This document shows positions 24,101-32,394 of a stretch of DNA of 64,000 nucleotides, in pieces (the stretch's first letter is position 1; each line of letters starts with the position of its first letter). The stretch covers positions 20,630,352-20,694,351 of the forward strand of contig OX457028.1 in the NCBI GenBank assembly GCA_949752745.1, in the 5' to 3' direction. Source of the stretch: Protula sp. h YS-2021 (taxonomy: Eukaryota > Annelida > Polychaeta > Sabellida > Serpulidae). The position numbers were made by a program, and so were the translations under genes. The notes under the pieces were generated by a model. The model worked only from the letters and a program-made list of their open reading frames with translations. It had not been told where the DNA came from and did no database searches.

Positions 24101-27100
24101 GTGCAATTGAAGTTGCTGGGGAAAGTGTTGAAAGCGTACACCAGGTGCCAGCTATTCCTGCTAGTCAAAGTGCAATTGAAGTTGCTGCGGAAAGTGCTGA
24201 AAGCGTACACCAGGTGCCAGATATTCCTGTTAGTCAAAGTGCAATTGAAGTTGCTGCGGAAGGTGTTGAAAGCGTACACCAGGTGCCAGCTATCCCTGCT
24301 AGTCAAAGTGCAATTGAAGTTGCTGCGGAAAGTGTTGAAAGCGTACACCAGGTGCCAGATATTCTTCCTAGTCAAAGTGCAATTGAAGTTGCTGCGGAAA
24401 GTGCTGAAAGCGTACCCGAGGCGCCAGATGTTCCTGCTAGTCAAAGTGCAGTTAGAGTTGCTGCGGAAAGTGTTGAAAGCGTACCCCTGGCGCCAGATGT
24501 TCCTGTTAGTCAAAGAACAACTGAAGTTCCCCCTAGTGCATCTCAACCTGGTGTGCAAAGAAGTAAACCGAAATGGATACCAGCGTTTAGATTCAGTACA
24601 AGCCCAACTGAAGAGGCGCCGATTGCCGCTGCCGTGGAAGACGTGTCAGAATTCAGTGTCATTCACATTCGAACCGAACCTACACAAGGAAAAGTACTCG
24701 CAATAAAAGGAGACCCAGAGAAGAGCGGTGAATATGCAAACACTGCAGAACATCAAACGCGTGCCAGTGAAGCATCCAGACCCCAAACCGCCTTAAGTGA
24801 AGACCTGTTCCAGTCAGAGAGTAAGAACGCATTCAAGTAAATTTTAAGTGACGAAAGTATTGGTATTGCTATGGGTGTCAAGTAAAGGTTTTTTTCTATA
24901 AAATATGGTGTCTGATTGAGTCTAAATACCAAAATATTATCTCCAAAATATGTTTGGCGAAACCGTATTTCACTCAAAACATTGATAAAAATACAATTTC
25001 TGAATTAAAAACAGTTGGAGTGTAAGCGGTAAAGTAGTGTGACAGTCGAAATCAAACACTAATGACGGTAGTTAAATTATGTGACCAGTAACGCTTTCTA
25101 GATGCGTAAATCAAACTTGTGCACGAGTACAAATTTTTCTGCCTGTTATTCTACAGGTGAAGAAGAGCACAAGCCAAGTTTTAAAATAGAAGTCAGGGAT
25201 TCGGACCTGGCAGGGACTCTACTTGGGGTTGCCAGTGCAGTGAAGCCGGGAGGGGTTCGATTTATCCATGGCTCGTCACCAGAAAGTACGTATGAATTGG
25301 ATTTTTTACCAGCATTTCTTCCTTTGTCTAAAAGGATTTGGGGAATTTAATTGTCATTTTTTTATTCCCCACAGGGGGAATATATGTGATCGACCGCGGG
25401 TCGGTCTGTCGGTCTGTTATCAAGAGCTTGTCAACGCGATAACTTGCTGCAACTGCTGCAAGTATTTTACTGAAACTTGGTATGTGGCTTCTGTGGGAAC
25501 AAACACAGATCGATATTGTAAATGGGCCAGGTTCGTCCAAGGAAAATGGACCAGCTGGACTTAGAAAATTTCAGTTCTTGATTGCCTATTGATAGCCGTG
25601 TTTAACTGGTGGGTGGGGGGAGGGTTGTGGGGTATGTGTGGGCTATGCACACTGCTCCAGTTAATTTTGTCATGATTTCTATGTTGTTTTTGTGTTATTT
25701 CGGACCCTTATAGGACTGCTTTAACTGGAATTAATGAACTTAATGTTTAAGAAATGTTTATAATCCAGATAATTTTTTTGTATGATCAGAGAACGATAAA
25801 ACTAACACCATTATTTTATTGTTGTCTTGCTTGTAGGTGCTGCAGATATTACATCAGGTAAAAGAAAAGAAAATGTCGGCGTTTTATTTGAAGTTCCAAA
25901 AACAAGTCCACAAGCAGTTACTGGAGGCGCAGCCACCGTCGAAAAGCTTGAAACCGGTGCCACTTCAACGAAACCCATGCCTCTCTTCCTTGTTCAGCGT
26001 GAGTATTGCTTAAATGTTGCTATTTCAGTTATCTAAAAGTTAGTGCGTCTTGGTTTCATATTCGGGGGAATGGTATTCCTACACACGAAGGGTTTACGTT
26101 TGTTGTAAATGTGTACTTGGGGTTTTGTGTGTGAGTGCATGGATATTTCCTTAATGTATTTAATGTTCTTTATTATATGGCTGAAGGTCTGTAATTAAAA
26201 AAAAAAAAAAAAAAAAAACAACAAACAACAACTCTCCAGTTTAATGCAGTTCTGTCCACAGAACTGAACATTTGGCCATTTTTAACGTCTGGGTATTTTA
26301 ACTTTCTTGAGAAATTAGTTTCATCAGTAGGAAATGGTGATAGTAACACTATTGAGAGTCGTATTTGCTGGATAATTGTGCTTCATAGCTGAAAAAAACG
26401 ATGCATAGTCTATCTCTTTTTAGACCCCAACCTGGTGAACCCGAAGGGGTCTACAGTATTGACCTCTGTCTCTGTCCGTCCGTCCGTCCGTTCGATCTTT
26501 GTACGCGCTATATCTCTGGCACCGTTCAACCGATTTTAATTTCCTTTTGCACACAGAAAGACCAAGTAGTGGAGCTGTGCGACGAAGCGTTGTTTTTGGA
26601 TTTCTCGAAAAATTACAAAAAATGCGGAAATTTTGAAATTTTTTTGCGCTTGACACTGATTATTGTGTCCGGTTTGGGTCTGCGCCTTCGACGATGGCTT
26701 ATCTAATTTTTTTGTTTTTTCTTTTCTTTTTCTTTTCATCAGAATATGGGGGCGAAGAACTGGTGCAAATTGATGAAAGTCGCAAACGTAAACTTGACGC
26801 AAGAACACCATATATAACATCTATAACACGTTTACCAAGTGCAAGCGCAAGTGTTGCTTTCGACGCTGCTACCAGTGCTGAAGAATCAGTTCCAAGTACT
26901 ACTTGGCCATCCCCTATAGGTACAATTGTACAAACCCAAACACTCCACCCTGAAATTTTGACGACACCTGCCGTTGAGGTGCAATCGATCCAACAAGTAG
27001 AATGTGACCCCGGGCAACCACAGCAACTCATAAGTTTAGAGCCACATTTAGAGGACCCCGCTTTTTCTGATCCTGAAGTGATCGGCCCATCCGATATCGA

Positions 27101-30100
27101 ACTCCCTGAAAGTGTAATGAGTTCAATAAGCCGACAACTTTCACGACACGAATTAATAGGCACCACTCGCAAACCAAGAAAAACAATACGCAAGACCAGA
27201 AAAGCCGTGGTATACACAGATTCGTCAAGCGACGACCATGGGCAAGAAGATCCCGATTATGATATTTCAGAATCCGAGGTCACCTCTCCTGCACCCACCA
27301 CAATTCTAAAGAGAAAAAGGCGCCGCCACTCTTCTGAACGCAACTTAACTCCACGGAAAAAATCGTCCCCTCCCACTCATTCCGGACCTAGCACAAGTAA
27401 AAAGAAAAAGGTACAAAAAACAACAAGGACACGCAAAACCAAAACCAAAAGGAAACTACAGGTCGACACAGAATCATCCAGTGAGAAAGAACAGGCTCCA
27501 GAAGTATTGCCTACATCCATTGCTGGTGCGACAGAAGAGACAGATACACAGCAGGAAACACAAGAAGAGCTTCCAAATTTGGAAAATGTTAAGACCGCCA
27601 AAAGAGTTCATGTTTGCTTCCTTTGCCACAAACCCTACCCAAAACTGGCCAGGCACTTTAAACAGAAGCACAAGAATGATACCGAAGTGAAAGCCATACT
27701 TTCTTTGCCAAAGGATACTCGAAACGAAAGACTTAACCGCCGGCGATTGTGGCAAGCACTGAAAGCGAAGGGAGATTTTTGGTACAACGTAAAGGCAAAA
27801 AAGATGGGAATAAAGAAGATCATAGAGAAATATAACAACCCTCATGGAAGAAAGAAAGGTGCAAAAGAGAAAGTACTTTTACCTTGCTTGTACTGCAGTG
27901 CGATGTTAAGTCAGGAGTACCTGTGGAAACACCAATTAAATTGTATATTAAACCCAAACAAGGAGGCTCAACAATCCAAAGAAATGGCACGCCCCAAAAA
28001 TGTGGTTCAAGTAGCCAGAGAAAGGTTTATGGCAAGCCAAACCGATTTGAAAGCCGGTCAAAGAATTTTATCAAAAATGCGTCAAGACGAAGTATACAAC
28101 GTCATTATTGAAGATTTCCTTCTCATGATTTTTTTCGAGCATCGTTGCAAGAAGTATGGTTTCCTTGAAATTAACGACAACAGAGTTTCACAACATACAC
28201 GAGAGCTTGCTAAATTTCTGATGACCTGCAGACAACATTTTCCGGAACAGCTGAAAGACTTCTTGTCCATCCTCAATCCAGCGAATTTTGATATTTTTAT
28301 GAGATGCGTCAGGGTCCACTTTCAAACCGAGGACGCGACCCACATGAGAACCCCCTCCGTGGTGTTGAAGTTAGGCCACTACATCAAAGATGTGGCTTCT
28401 GCGTATACTAACCATCTGTACAAAACCGGTGAATTTGAAAAAGTGCAAAAAGTTGCAGCCTTCTCAAAGTTGATGGAGAAAGAGTACACCTTCGAAAGCA
28501 GTAAGGCGTTGTTCATTTTGAAGAAAAGAAGATTCAACAAAGATAAAATAATGCCTCTATTCAAGGATATCGAGACAGTTATGACACACATAGACAACAA
28601 ATTACAAGCGCTGACAGGAAAGGAAGGAGAAGATGCTTATGTGCAATCGACCAAGTACAACATGTGTAAAATCATTATGTTTAATAGGAAAAGAAGCGGA
28701 GAAGTGGAGCGCATGCAGCTGCAAATGTTAATGGACGGTCTAGGAAGCACAGGTCAAGCTGACCAAGAGGTGATGGACAGCCTCGATGAATATGAAAAAT
28801 TCCTATCAACAAGAGTTAGACGCGTGGAATTCCTGGGAAAGCGAGCTCGAAAAGAGGCGATTTTATTAACGAGTTCAATGCAGAAAAGCTTGCTAGAAAT
28901 GTTGGAACTGCGGTCAAAGTACGTCGATGCCGAATGCACTTTCGTTTTTGCTAGGCCTGGTAACTGCAACACTCCGCAAGTAGGCCACAAGTTTATGAAA
29001 GAGGTAGCAGCGGAAGCAGGCGTAACCAACGTAGATGCATTCCGATCGACATGTCTGCGAAAGCATTGCGCAACTATGAGTCAAGTCTTGGCTGTAGGGG
29101 AATTTCAACAAGATATTCTGGCAGAATTTATGGGACATGACCTCAATATTCATCGAGACTACTACAGATTGCCCGTTTCATTGATTGAGAAATGTAAAGT
29201 CCTGCAGATACTTATGGCCATAAACAGCGGAAAGCCTCGAGACATGTTTAACAACAGGAGTTACACAGAAATGAGAGAAGACCCAACGTTTGGAGAAGTT
29301 GTTATTATAGAATCAGGTAAGTGAATCGAGCGAAGTTGGACAGTAAATAAAAACTTCAGTTATTGAAAACGTAAGTAAATGAATCAGGTGAAATGGGACA
29401 GTAAAAAATGTACAAGTACCAGAGAAGCGCAAGTCAGTAAATGAATCGGGCGAAATGGAACAGGCTTTGCTGTCAGATGTAACATTCAGTAGAAAGGAAA
29501 AACTAGAAAATTAAAGAACAATATGTTTCAAAGGTCTGGTTTTATGGTTATTTTAAAACAGAGTCGGAAGATGAGGAGTGTCAAGAGCCGGAAGATGAAG
29601 CTGCTACTTCAAGTGTGCCAACAGCTACCAAAAAACGGAGAAAACCTAAATTTGAGTGTCACTCGGATTCTGACGATGGTAAGCTTTAACTTATGACTTT
29701 GACCTGTCTGTCCGTCAGCACAGTGCTCAGTAATTTCTTTTATGTCGTAACTATTCTGTCACCAAGAGTTTGAGTTCACGGTGAATTCCGTTCATTTCTG
29801 CAGTAAAAAAATGCTTCGAAAACGTCACGCGTTTCTTTATCGGGTTCATGTATGGCTTTCACAATTTCACCCACTGTGCTCCTGGTGGTTCAATCCAGTT
29901 ATGTCAGACAGTTTCATACATTAATTATTAACTTTTTAAAAGGAATATAAATCATGTGTGGATCAAGTGGGTTAATTATTTACTGTTAAACATAGGTCGA
30001 GAATGAAAGGTATTGTAAGTTTTTCAATTTTTTAATGTTACTAGTACTATGTTGCATTCAACTGAATAATAAGTATAACGTTTAAATTACAATGTGCATA

Positions 30101-31195
30101 CACTGTTTAGTTTGCTGGGACTCCATATAATTCAATTAATTTTGCAGAAAAAAGCCGGAGTAGACGTTTGGATTTGTCTGACCTTGAAATCGCTGCGATA
30201 AAAGACAAGTTCCACACCGAGATCAAGCAGTGTTCCTTGCCATCAATGGAAGTCATCATGGAGAAAATTGGAGAGTCGGAAGTATTAACAGTTACTGCTC
30301 CAGACGATGTCGAAAAATGCTTGACGAATTTGATAAAAGAAAGAAGCTTGAAGATCAAATCGGAAAAGCACAGCAAAAAGCACAAAGTGAAAAGGCGCCG
30401 AGAAGATCCAGAAAGCGAGGCCGAAGAACCACGTCGTCGAGCTCCATGTAAATACATAAAGCAATTATTACACTTGAAACAGTGTAATCTATAACTTTTA
30501 AATCAGACCTTTGCATAAAATGGGGATTTAGCTCTATATTAATTGCAAGTAGATCTGTCCCTGGAGTGTGTGTTATTTTAAAGCTATTGATTCAATGTAC
30601 GAAGTTTCATTATTTTTTCCGCAAAAGGGGGGAGGGGAATATGTGCGATCGACCGTGTGTCGGTCTGTTGGTCGGTCGGTCTGTCGGTATGTCATCAACA
30701 ACTTGTTAACACGATAATTTAAAAAGTGCTGCAAGGATTTTACTGAAAATTGATATGTGGCTTCTATGGAAACAGACCTAGATTAGTATTGTAAATGGGC
30801 CAGATTCGTCCAAGGAAAATGGACTAGCTGGACTTAGAAAATTTCAGCTCTTGATTGACTGTTGATGGTCGTGTGTAACTGGTGGGGGGAGGAGGGCTGT
30901 GGGGAATATGTGGGCTATGCACACTGCTCTAGTTTTATTATGAATTGAAGGCTTATGTTTTTTTTTAACTTTTAAAGGTCAGAAACGCATGTGGACGCAA
31001 AAAGAAGTAGCCGTCATCGTGAAGCATTTTGGGAAACACATAGAGAGAGGGGCAACACCCGGAAAACTAGAAATAGACAAAGTATTAGCAGTGGAACCAG
31101 ACTTGAAACACAGGGACTTTGTGACTGTCAAATCACATATCGTCAACAAAATTAAAGCAAACAAAAGGAAAGAACTGAAGATGTTTCGAAAGTAA
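20946..31195 (+). CDS. Gene B: PWWP-like / zinc-finger / tyrosine recombinase-like / SANT-Myb-like nuclear protein
   Basis: I assemble 11 coding exons: 20946-21118, 21422-21486, 23000-23104, 23462-23578, 23879-24820, 25157-25285, 25837-25998, 26743-29316, 29562-29678, 30148-30447, 30978-31195. They total 4,902 nt, an unbroken frame of 1,633 residues. In order: a PWWP-like domain (about 20-110, motif VWWPVKV), eight 23-residue repeats (about 177-360), Ser/acidic and Lys/Arg-rich segments, a C2H2 finger (856-874), a C2HC finger (946-965), the recombinase core with Arg1215 (KRSGE), Arg1337 (LRKH), His1363 (MGHD) and Tyr1371/1372 (DYYRLP), an acidic linker, then two SANT/Myb-like modules. PWWP domains bind methylated histone and DNA, so a chromatin-bound role is inferred. 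The box II histidine is Thr1334, so catalysis is uncertain. Either a domesticated transposase or an element protein. Confidence 0.8.
21422..21486 (+). CDS. Gene B exon 2: PWWP-like domain continuation
   Basis: Acceptor TTTTTATTAG, donor ATCT|GTAAGA. It is read phase 2 in, phase 1 out: GDLTHVVTKPRLVKPCPSDM, the expected second half of a PWWP beta-barrel. The phases fit both neighbours, which is the main support for so short an exon. Confidence 0.6.
21745..22173. mobile_element. Foldback/MITE-like intronic element
   Basis: GACCGATCGTCTGCTCGGGA near 21745 is matched in inverted form by TCCCGAGCAGACGGTGACC near 22155, and GTGGCACTGAGG (21796) by CTCAGTGCCAC (22113). A local hairpin GGGACCTC...GAGGTCCC lies at 21761-21792. 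No coding capacity; no target duplication was identified. Confidence 0.6.
22570..22780 (+). mobile_element. tRNA-derived SINE with 34-bp target duplication
   Basis: It contains a B-box (GGGTTCAAACCCCGG) in a tRNA-like context and a body shared with 38996-39198 (GCTACCCTGTGAGGC, CCACATGTAAGGGTTAGAAGG, CAGGGGGATCCCGATATGACC), and ends in an ACAATACAATACA tail. Exact 34-bp direct repeats flank it (22536-22569 and 22781-22814). The A-box end of the tRNA head is missing, so the copy is 5' truncated. It lies in gene B intron 2 and has no coding role. Confidence 0.88.
23000..23104 (+). CDS. Gene B exon 3: end of PWWP-like region
   Basis: Acceptor TATTTTAAAG, donor GGAG|GTGGGT, phases 1-1. It encodes YKVNKRPTGTYRTVWAHARR..., a basic helical segment such as follows the barrel of PWWP domains. 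Without it, joining exon 2 to the 23462 exon would create TAA at the junction, so it is required for an open frame. Confidence 0.6.
23179..23283. mobile_element. 105-bp MITE with CAGGGTTCATAGCG termini
   Basis: Its ends are the perfect inverted repeats CAGGGTTCATAGCG and CGCTATGAACCCTG, flanked by TATATT (23173-23178 and 23284-23289). The interior is a CCTTGAAAATC/TCCTGGAA-type repeat. It shares the CAGGGTTC terminus with the two elements in the first intron but differs inside. Confidence 0.88.
23462..23578 (+). CDS. Gene B exon 4, with probable GC-AG donor
   Basis: It follows TTTTTTTTAATCAG and encodes ELITQANVETTSDSDVVFMG..., an acidic, SUMO-interaction-like hydrophobic/acidic patch (DVVFMGEE). 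No GT donor keeps frame; G|GCAAGT at 23578 matches the GC-AG class and gives phase 1 into the next exon. Reading through leads to a stop at 23644-23646. Confidence 0.6.
23879..24820 (+). CDS. Gene B exon 5: eight 23-residue repeats
   Basis: Acceptor ATAAACAG, donor AGAGA|GTAAGA, phases 1-1, 942 bp. Eight tandem 69-bp copies (about 23947-24510) encode SAIEVAAESxESVxQVPxIPxSQ variants, an acidic Ala/Val/Pro-rich low-complexity array. The repeats are in register with codons and stay open, with many coding changes limited to a few alternating residues (DIPV and AIPA alternate). The long antisense ORF over them is a mirror of the same 69-bp period. Confidence 0.8.
25157..25285 (+). CDS. Gene B exon 6
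   Basis: Acceptor TTATTCTACAG, donor AGAAA|GTACGT, 129 bp, phases 1-1. It encodes EEEHKPSFKIEVRDSDLAGT... and then VRFIHGSSPES, with no domain I recognise. The intron after it carries a roughly 310-bp repeated element also present in intron 10. Confidence 0.65.
25362..25672 (+). mobile_element. ~310-bp interspersed repeat in gene B intron 6
   Basis: It runs from the GGGGGAATATATGTGATCGACC start, through repeated GGTCTGTCGGTCTG, AATGGGCCAGGTTCGTCCAAGG and GGACTTAGAAAATTTCAG, to GGGCTATGCACACTGCTCCAG. A second copy is at 30608-30935 with roughly 85-90% similarity by eye. Termini and target duplications are not clear. It is non-coding. Confidence 0.75.
25837..25998 (+). CDS. Gene B exon 7
   Basis: Acceptor CTTGCTTGTAG, donor TTCAGC|GTGAGT, 162 bp, phases 1-1. 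It encodes a Gly/Ala/Thr/Lys-rich linker (AADITSGKRKENVGVLFEVP...). No domain recognised. The intron that follows contains a poly-A tract (26198-26218) and a hairpin-ended repeat at 26420. Confidence 0.65.
26420..26700 (+). mobile_element. Hairpin-ended repeat in gene B intron 7
   Basis: TAGACCCCAACCTGGTGAACC and GAAGGGGTCTACAG form a 5' hairpin (26421-26455), followed by CTGTCTCTGTCCGTCCGTCCG and a degenerate body. Similar CTGTCTGTCCGTCCG motifs occur in the element at 31577. I infer a non-autonomous transposon; the 3' end is not defined. Confidence 0.45.
26743..29316 (+). CDS. Gene B exon 8: zinc fingers and tyrosine recombinase-like domain
   Basis: The acceptor CTTTTCATCAG fixes the exon start at 26743; the apparent ATG at 26694 lies in the polypyrimidine tract and should not be used. 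The first 280 residues are disordered and charged (DSSSDDHGQEDPDYD, several KRKRRR-type clusters). A C2H2 finger (CFLC...H...H, nt 27615 on) and a C2HC finger (CLYC...H...C, nt 27885 on) follow. The recombinase core carries Arg (nt 28692), LRKH (29058), MGHD (29136) and DYYRLP (29160/29163), with the canonical 9-residue spacing from His to the second Tyr. Donor TCAG|GTAAGT. Confidence 0.85.
29562..29678 (+). CDS. Gene B exon 9: acidic/basic linker
   Basis: Acceptor TTTTAAAACAG, donor GATG|GTAAGC, phases 1-1. It encodes ESEDEECQEPEDEAATSSV... then KKRRKPKFE, an acidic run followed by a basic nuclear-signal-like run. It corresponds in position to the acidic exon at 1902-1970 of gene A. Confidence 0.7.
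30148..30447 (+). CDS. Gene B exon 10: first SANT/Myb-like module
   Basis: Acceptor TAATTTTGCAG, donor TCCAT|GTAAAT, phases 1-1. LSDLEIAAIKDKF... through ...CLTNLIKERSL aligns with the 2257 exon of gene A and, more distantly, with the last-exon modules of both genes, then a KHSKKHKVKRRRE basic tail. In this module the leading Trp is replaced by Leu. Confidence 0.75.
30608..30935 (+). mobile_element. Second copy of the ~310-bp intronic repeat
   Basis: It is colinear with 25362-25672 (TGTGCGATCGACCG, TCGGTCTGTCGG, AATGGGCCAGATTCGTCC, GGGCTATGCACACTGCTC) and lies in the last intron of gene B in the same orientation. It is non-coding. Confidence 0.75.
30978..31195 (+). CDS. Gene B exon 11: second SANT/Myb-like module and stop
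   Basis: Acceptor AACTTTTAAAG, phase 1 in. KRMWTQKEVAVIVKHFGKHI and the following ...LKHRDFVTVKSHIVNKIKANK align residue by residue with the last exon of gene A (PWTTEEKEAVHKHFQGHI). It ends with basic residues and TAA at 31193-31195. No AATAAA occurs in the next few hundred bases. Confidence 0.8.
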
Positions 31196-31576
31196 CATTT
31201 CACGCGTCTTAACAAGGTTGCAACTCACCGGTTCAATATACTTTTACTTGGCAGAAATCGCATGCACATAATTTGTAAATTAATTTGATTTTTCCTCTTT
31301 TATACAAAACCTTATTGTAAATAGAAAAAGAAACGGTTTTAAAAAGTCAATGCGATTTCTGTTAAGAAAAAAATATATTTCAAAAAATTCCAGAATTGTG
31401 AGAAATTGACTTTTTTGTGGGTTCACTTTCAATGTATTAACTTGTAGTATTCGATGTGTTCGACTTGTATAAAAACACTGCAATGTTTGGTGTGTGAACA
31501 TTATTTTTGGTACACATTTCCAGTCTTTTTAGGTTCAAGTAACTGAACGCGATTGATTCTTGATATTGCCTTTTTA

Positions 31577-32176
31577 GCCCTCGGCCAATATTTGCTGAAG
31601 GCTATTGCTATCGGTCTGTCTGCCCGTCCGTCTGTCCTTTTTTCTGTCTGGGCGATATTTCAAAAGCTATTCATCGGATCTTCACCAAACCGTACAAGAA
31701 AAAAGTATGTATAGTGTAGATGTGCAACGGAGGTGGGGGAGGGGTTCAGTTTGTCACTTGTACGTTCATCTGTCCCGTCCGTCGCACTTTAAACTTTTTT
31801 TGTCCGGGCGATTTCTAAAAATCTATTCATCGGATCTTCACCAAACCGTACAAGAAAAAAGTATGAATAGTGTAGATGTGCAACGGAGGTGGGGGAGGGG
31901 TTCAGTTTGTCACTTGTACGTACATCTGTCCGTCCGTCGCACTTTAAACTTTTTTTGTCCGGGCGATTTCTAAAAATCTATTCATCGGATCTTCACCAAA
32001 CCTTACAAGAAAAAAGTATGTATAGTGTAGATGTGCAACGGAGGTGGGGGAGGGGTTCAGTTTGTCATTTGTACGTCCGTTTGTCCGTATGTCGCACTTT
32101 AAAACTTTTTGTTGTCCGTGCGGTATCTCAAAGAGGTAACTCGCCCACAGTGATGTTACTGCTATTGGCTGAGGGC
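31577..32176. mobile_element. Inverted-repeat element with internal 155-bp triplication
   Basis: GCCCTCGGCCAATA (31577-31590) and TATTGGCTGAGGGC (32163-32176) are near-perfect inverted termini. Inside, a unit of about 155 bp (TTCATCGGATCTTCACCAAAC ... GGAGGTGGGGGAGGGGTTCAG, split here) is repeated three times near 31669, 31826 and 31980. The overlapping ORFs are produced by the repeat and share no support as genes. Confidence 0.75.
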
Positions 32177-32394
32177 TCTGCATGTCCGATGCCTATGTTT
32201 AAATTGAGTAACAAAATAAAAAAAAGATTTTAGCAGTGTGTACCAAAAATTGTTTTTATAAACACATACCTCATTCGCAAGTGGCACCCAAATGTTTAAA
32301 ATAGTCAACATGTTGCGAAGATCGGAATTTAGAACCGTGGTGAAACTGGATTTTACAGGCATTGGCAATAGGTGTCTCGTTTTAATGTATTAAA

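Noticed and set aside
23935..24558. 207-codon antisense ORF over gene B exon 5
   Set aside because: Mirror of the 69-bp coding repeat; the sense frame is part of the multi-exon gene.
26694..26742. ATG at 26694 as the start of the recombinase protein
   Set aside because: The codons after it (Leu/Phe-rich) are the polypyrimidine tract of a strong acceptor at 26741-26742, and upstream exons join in phase.
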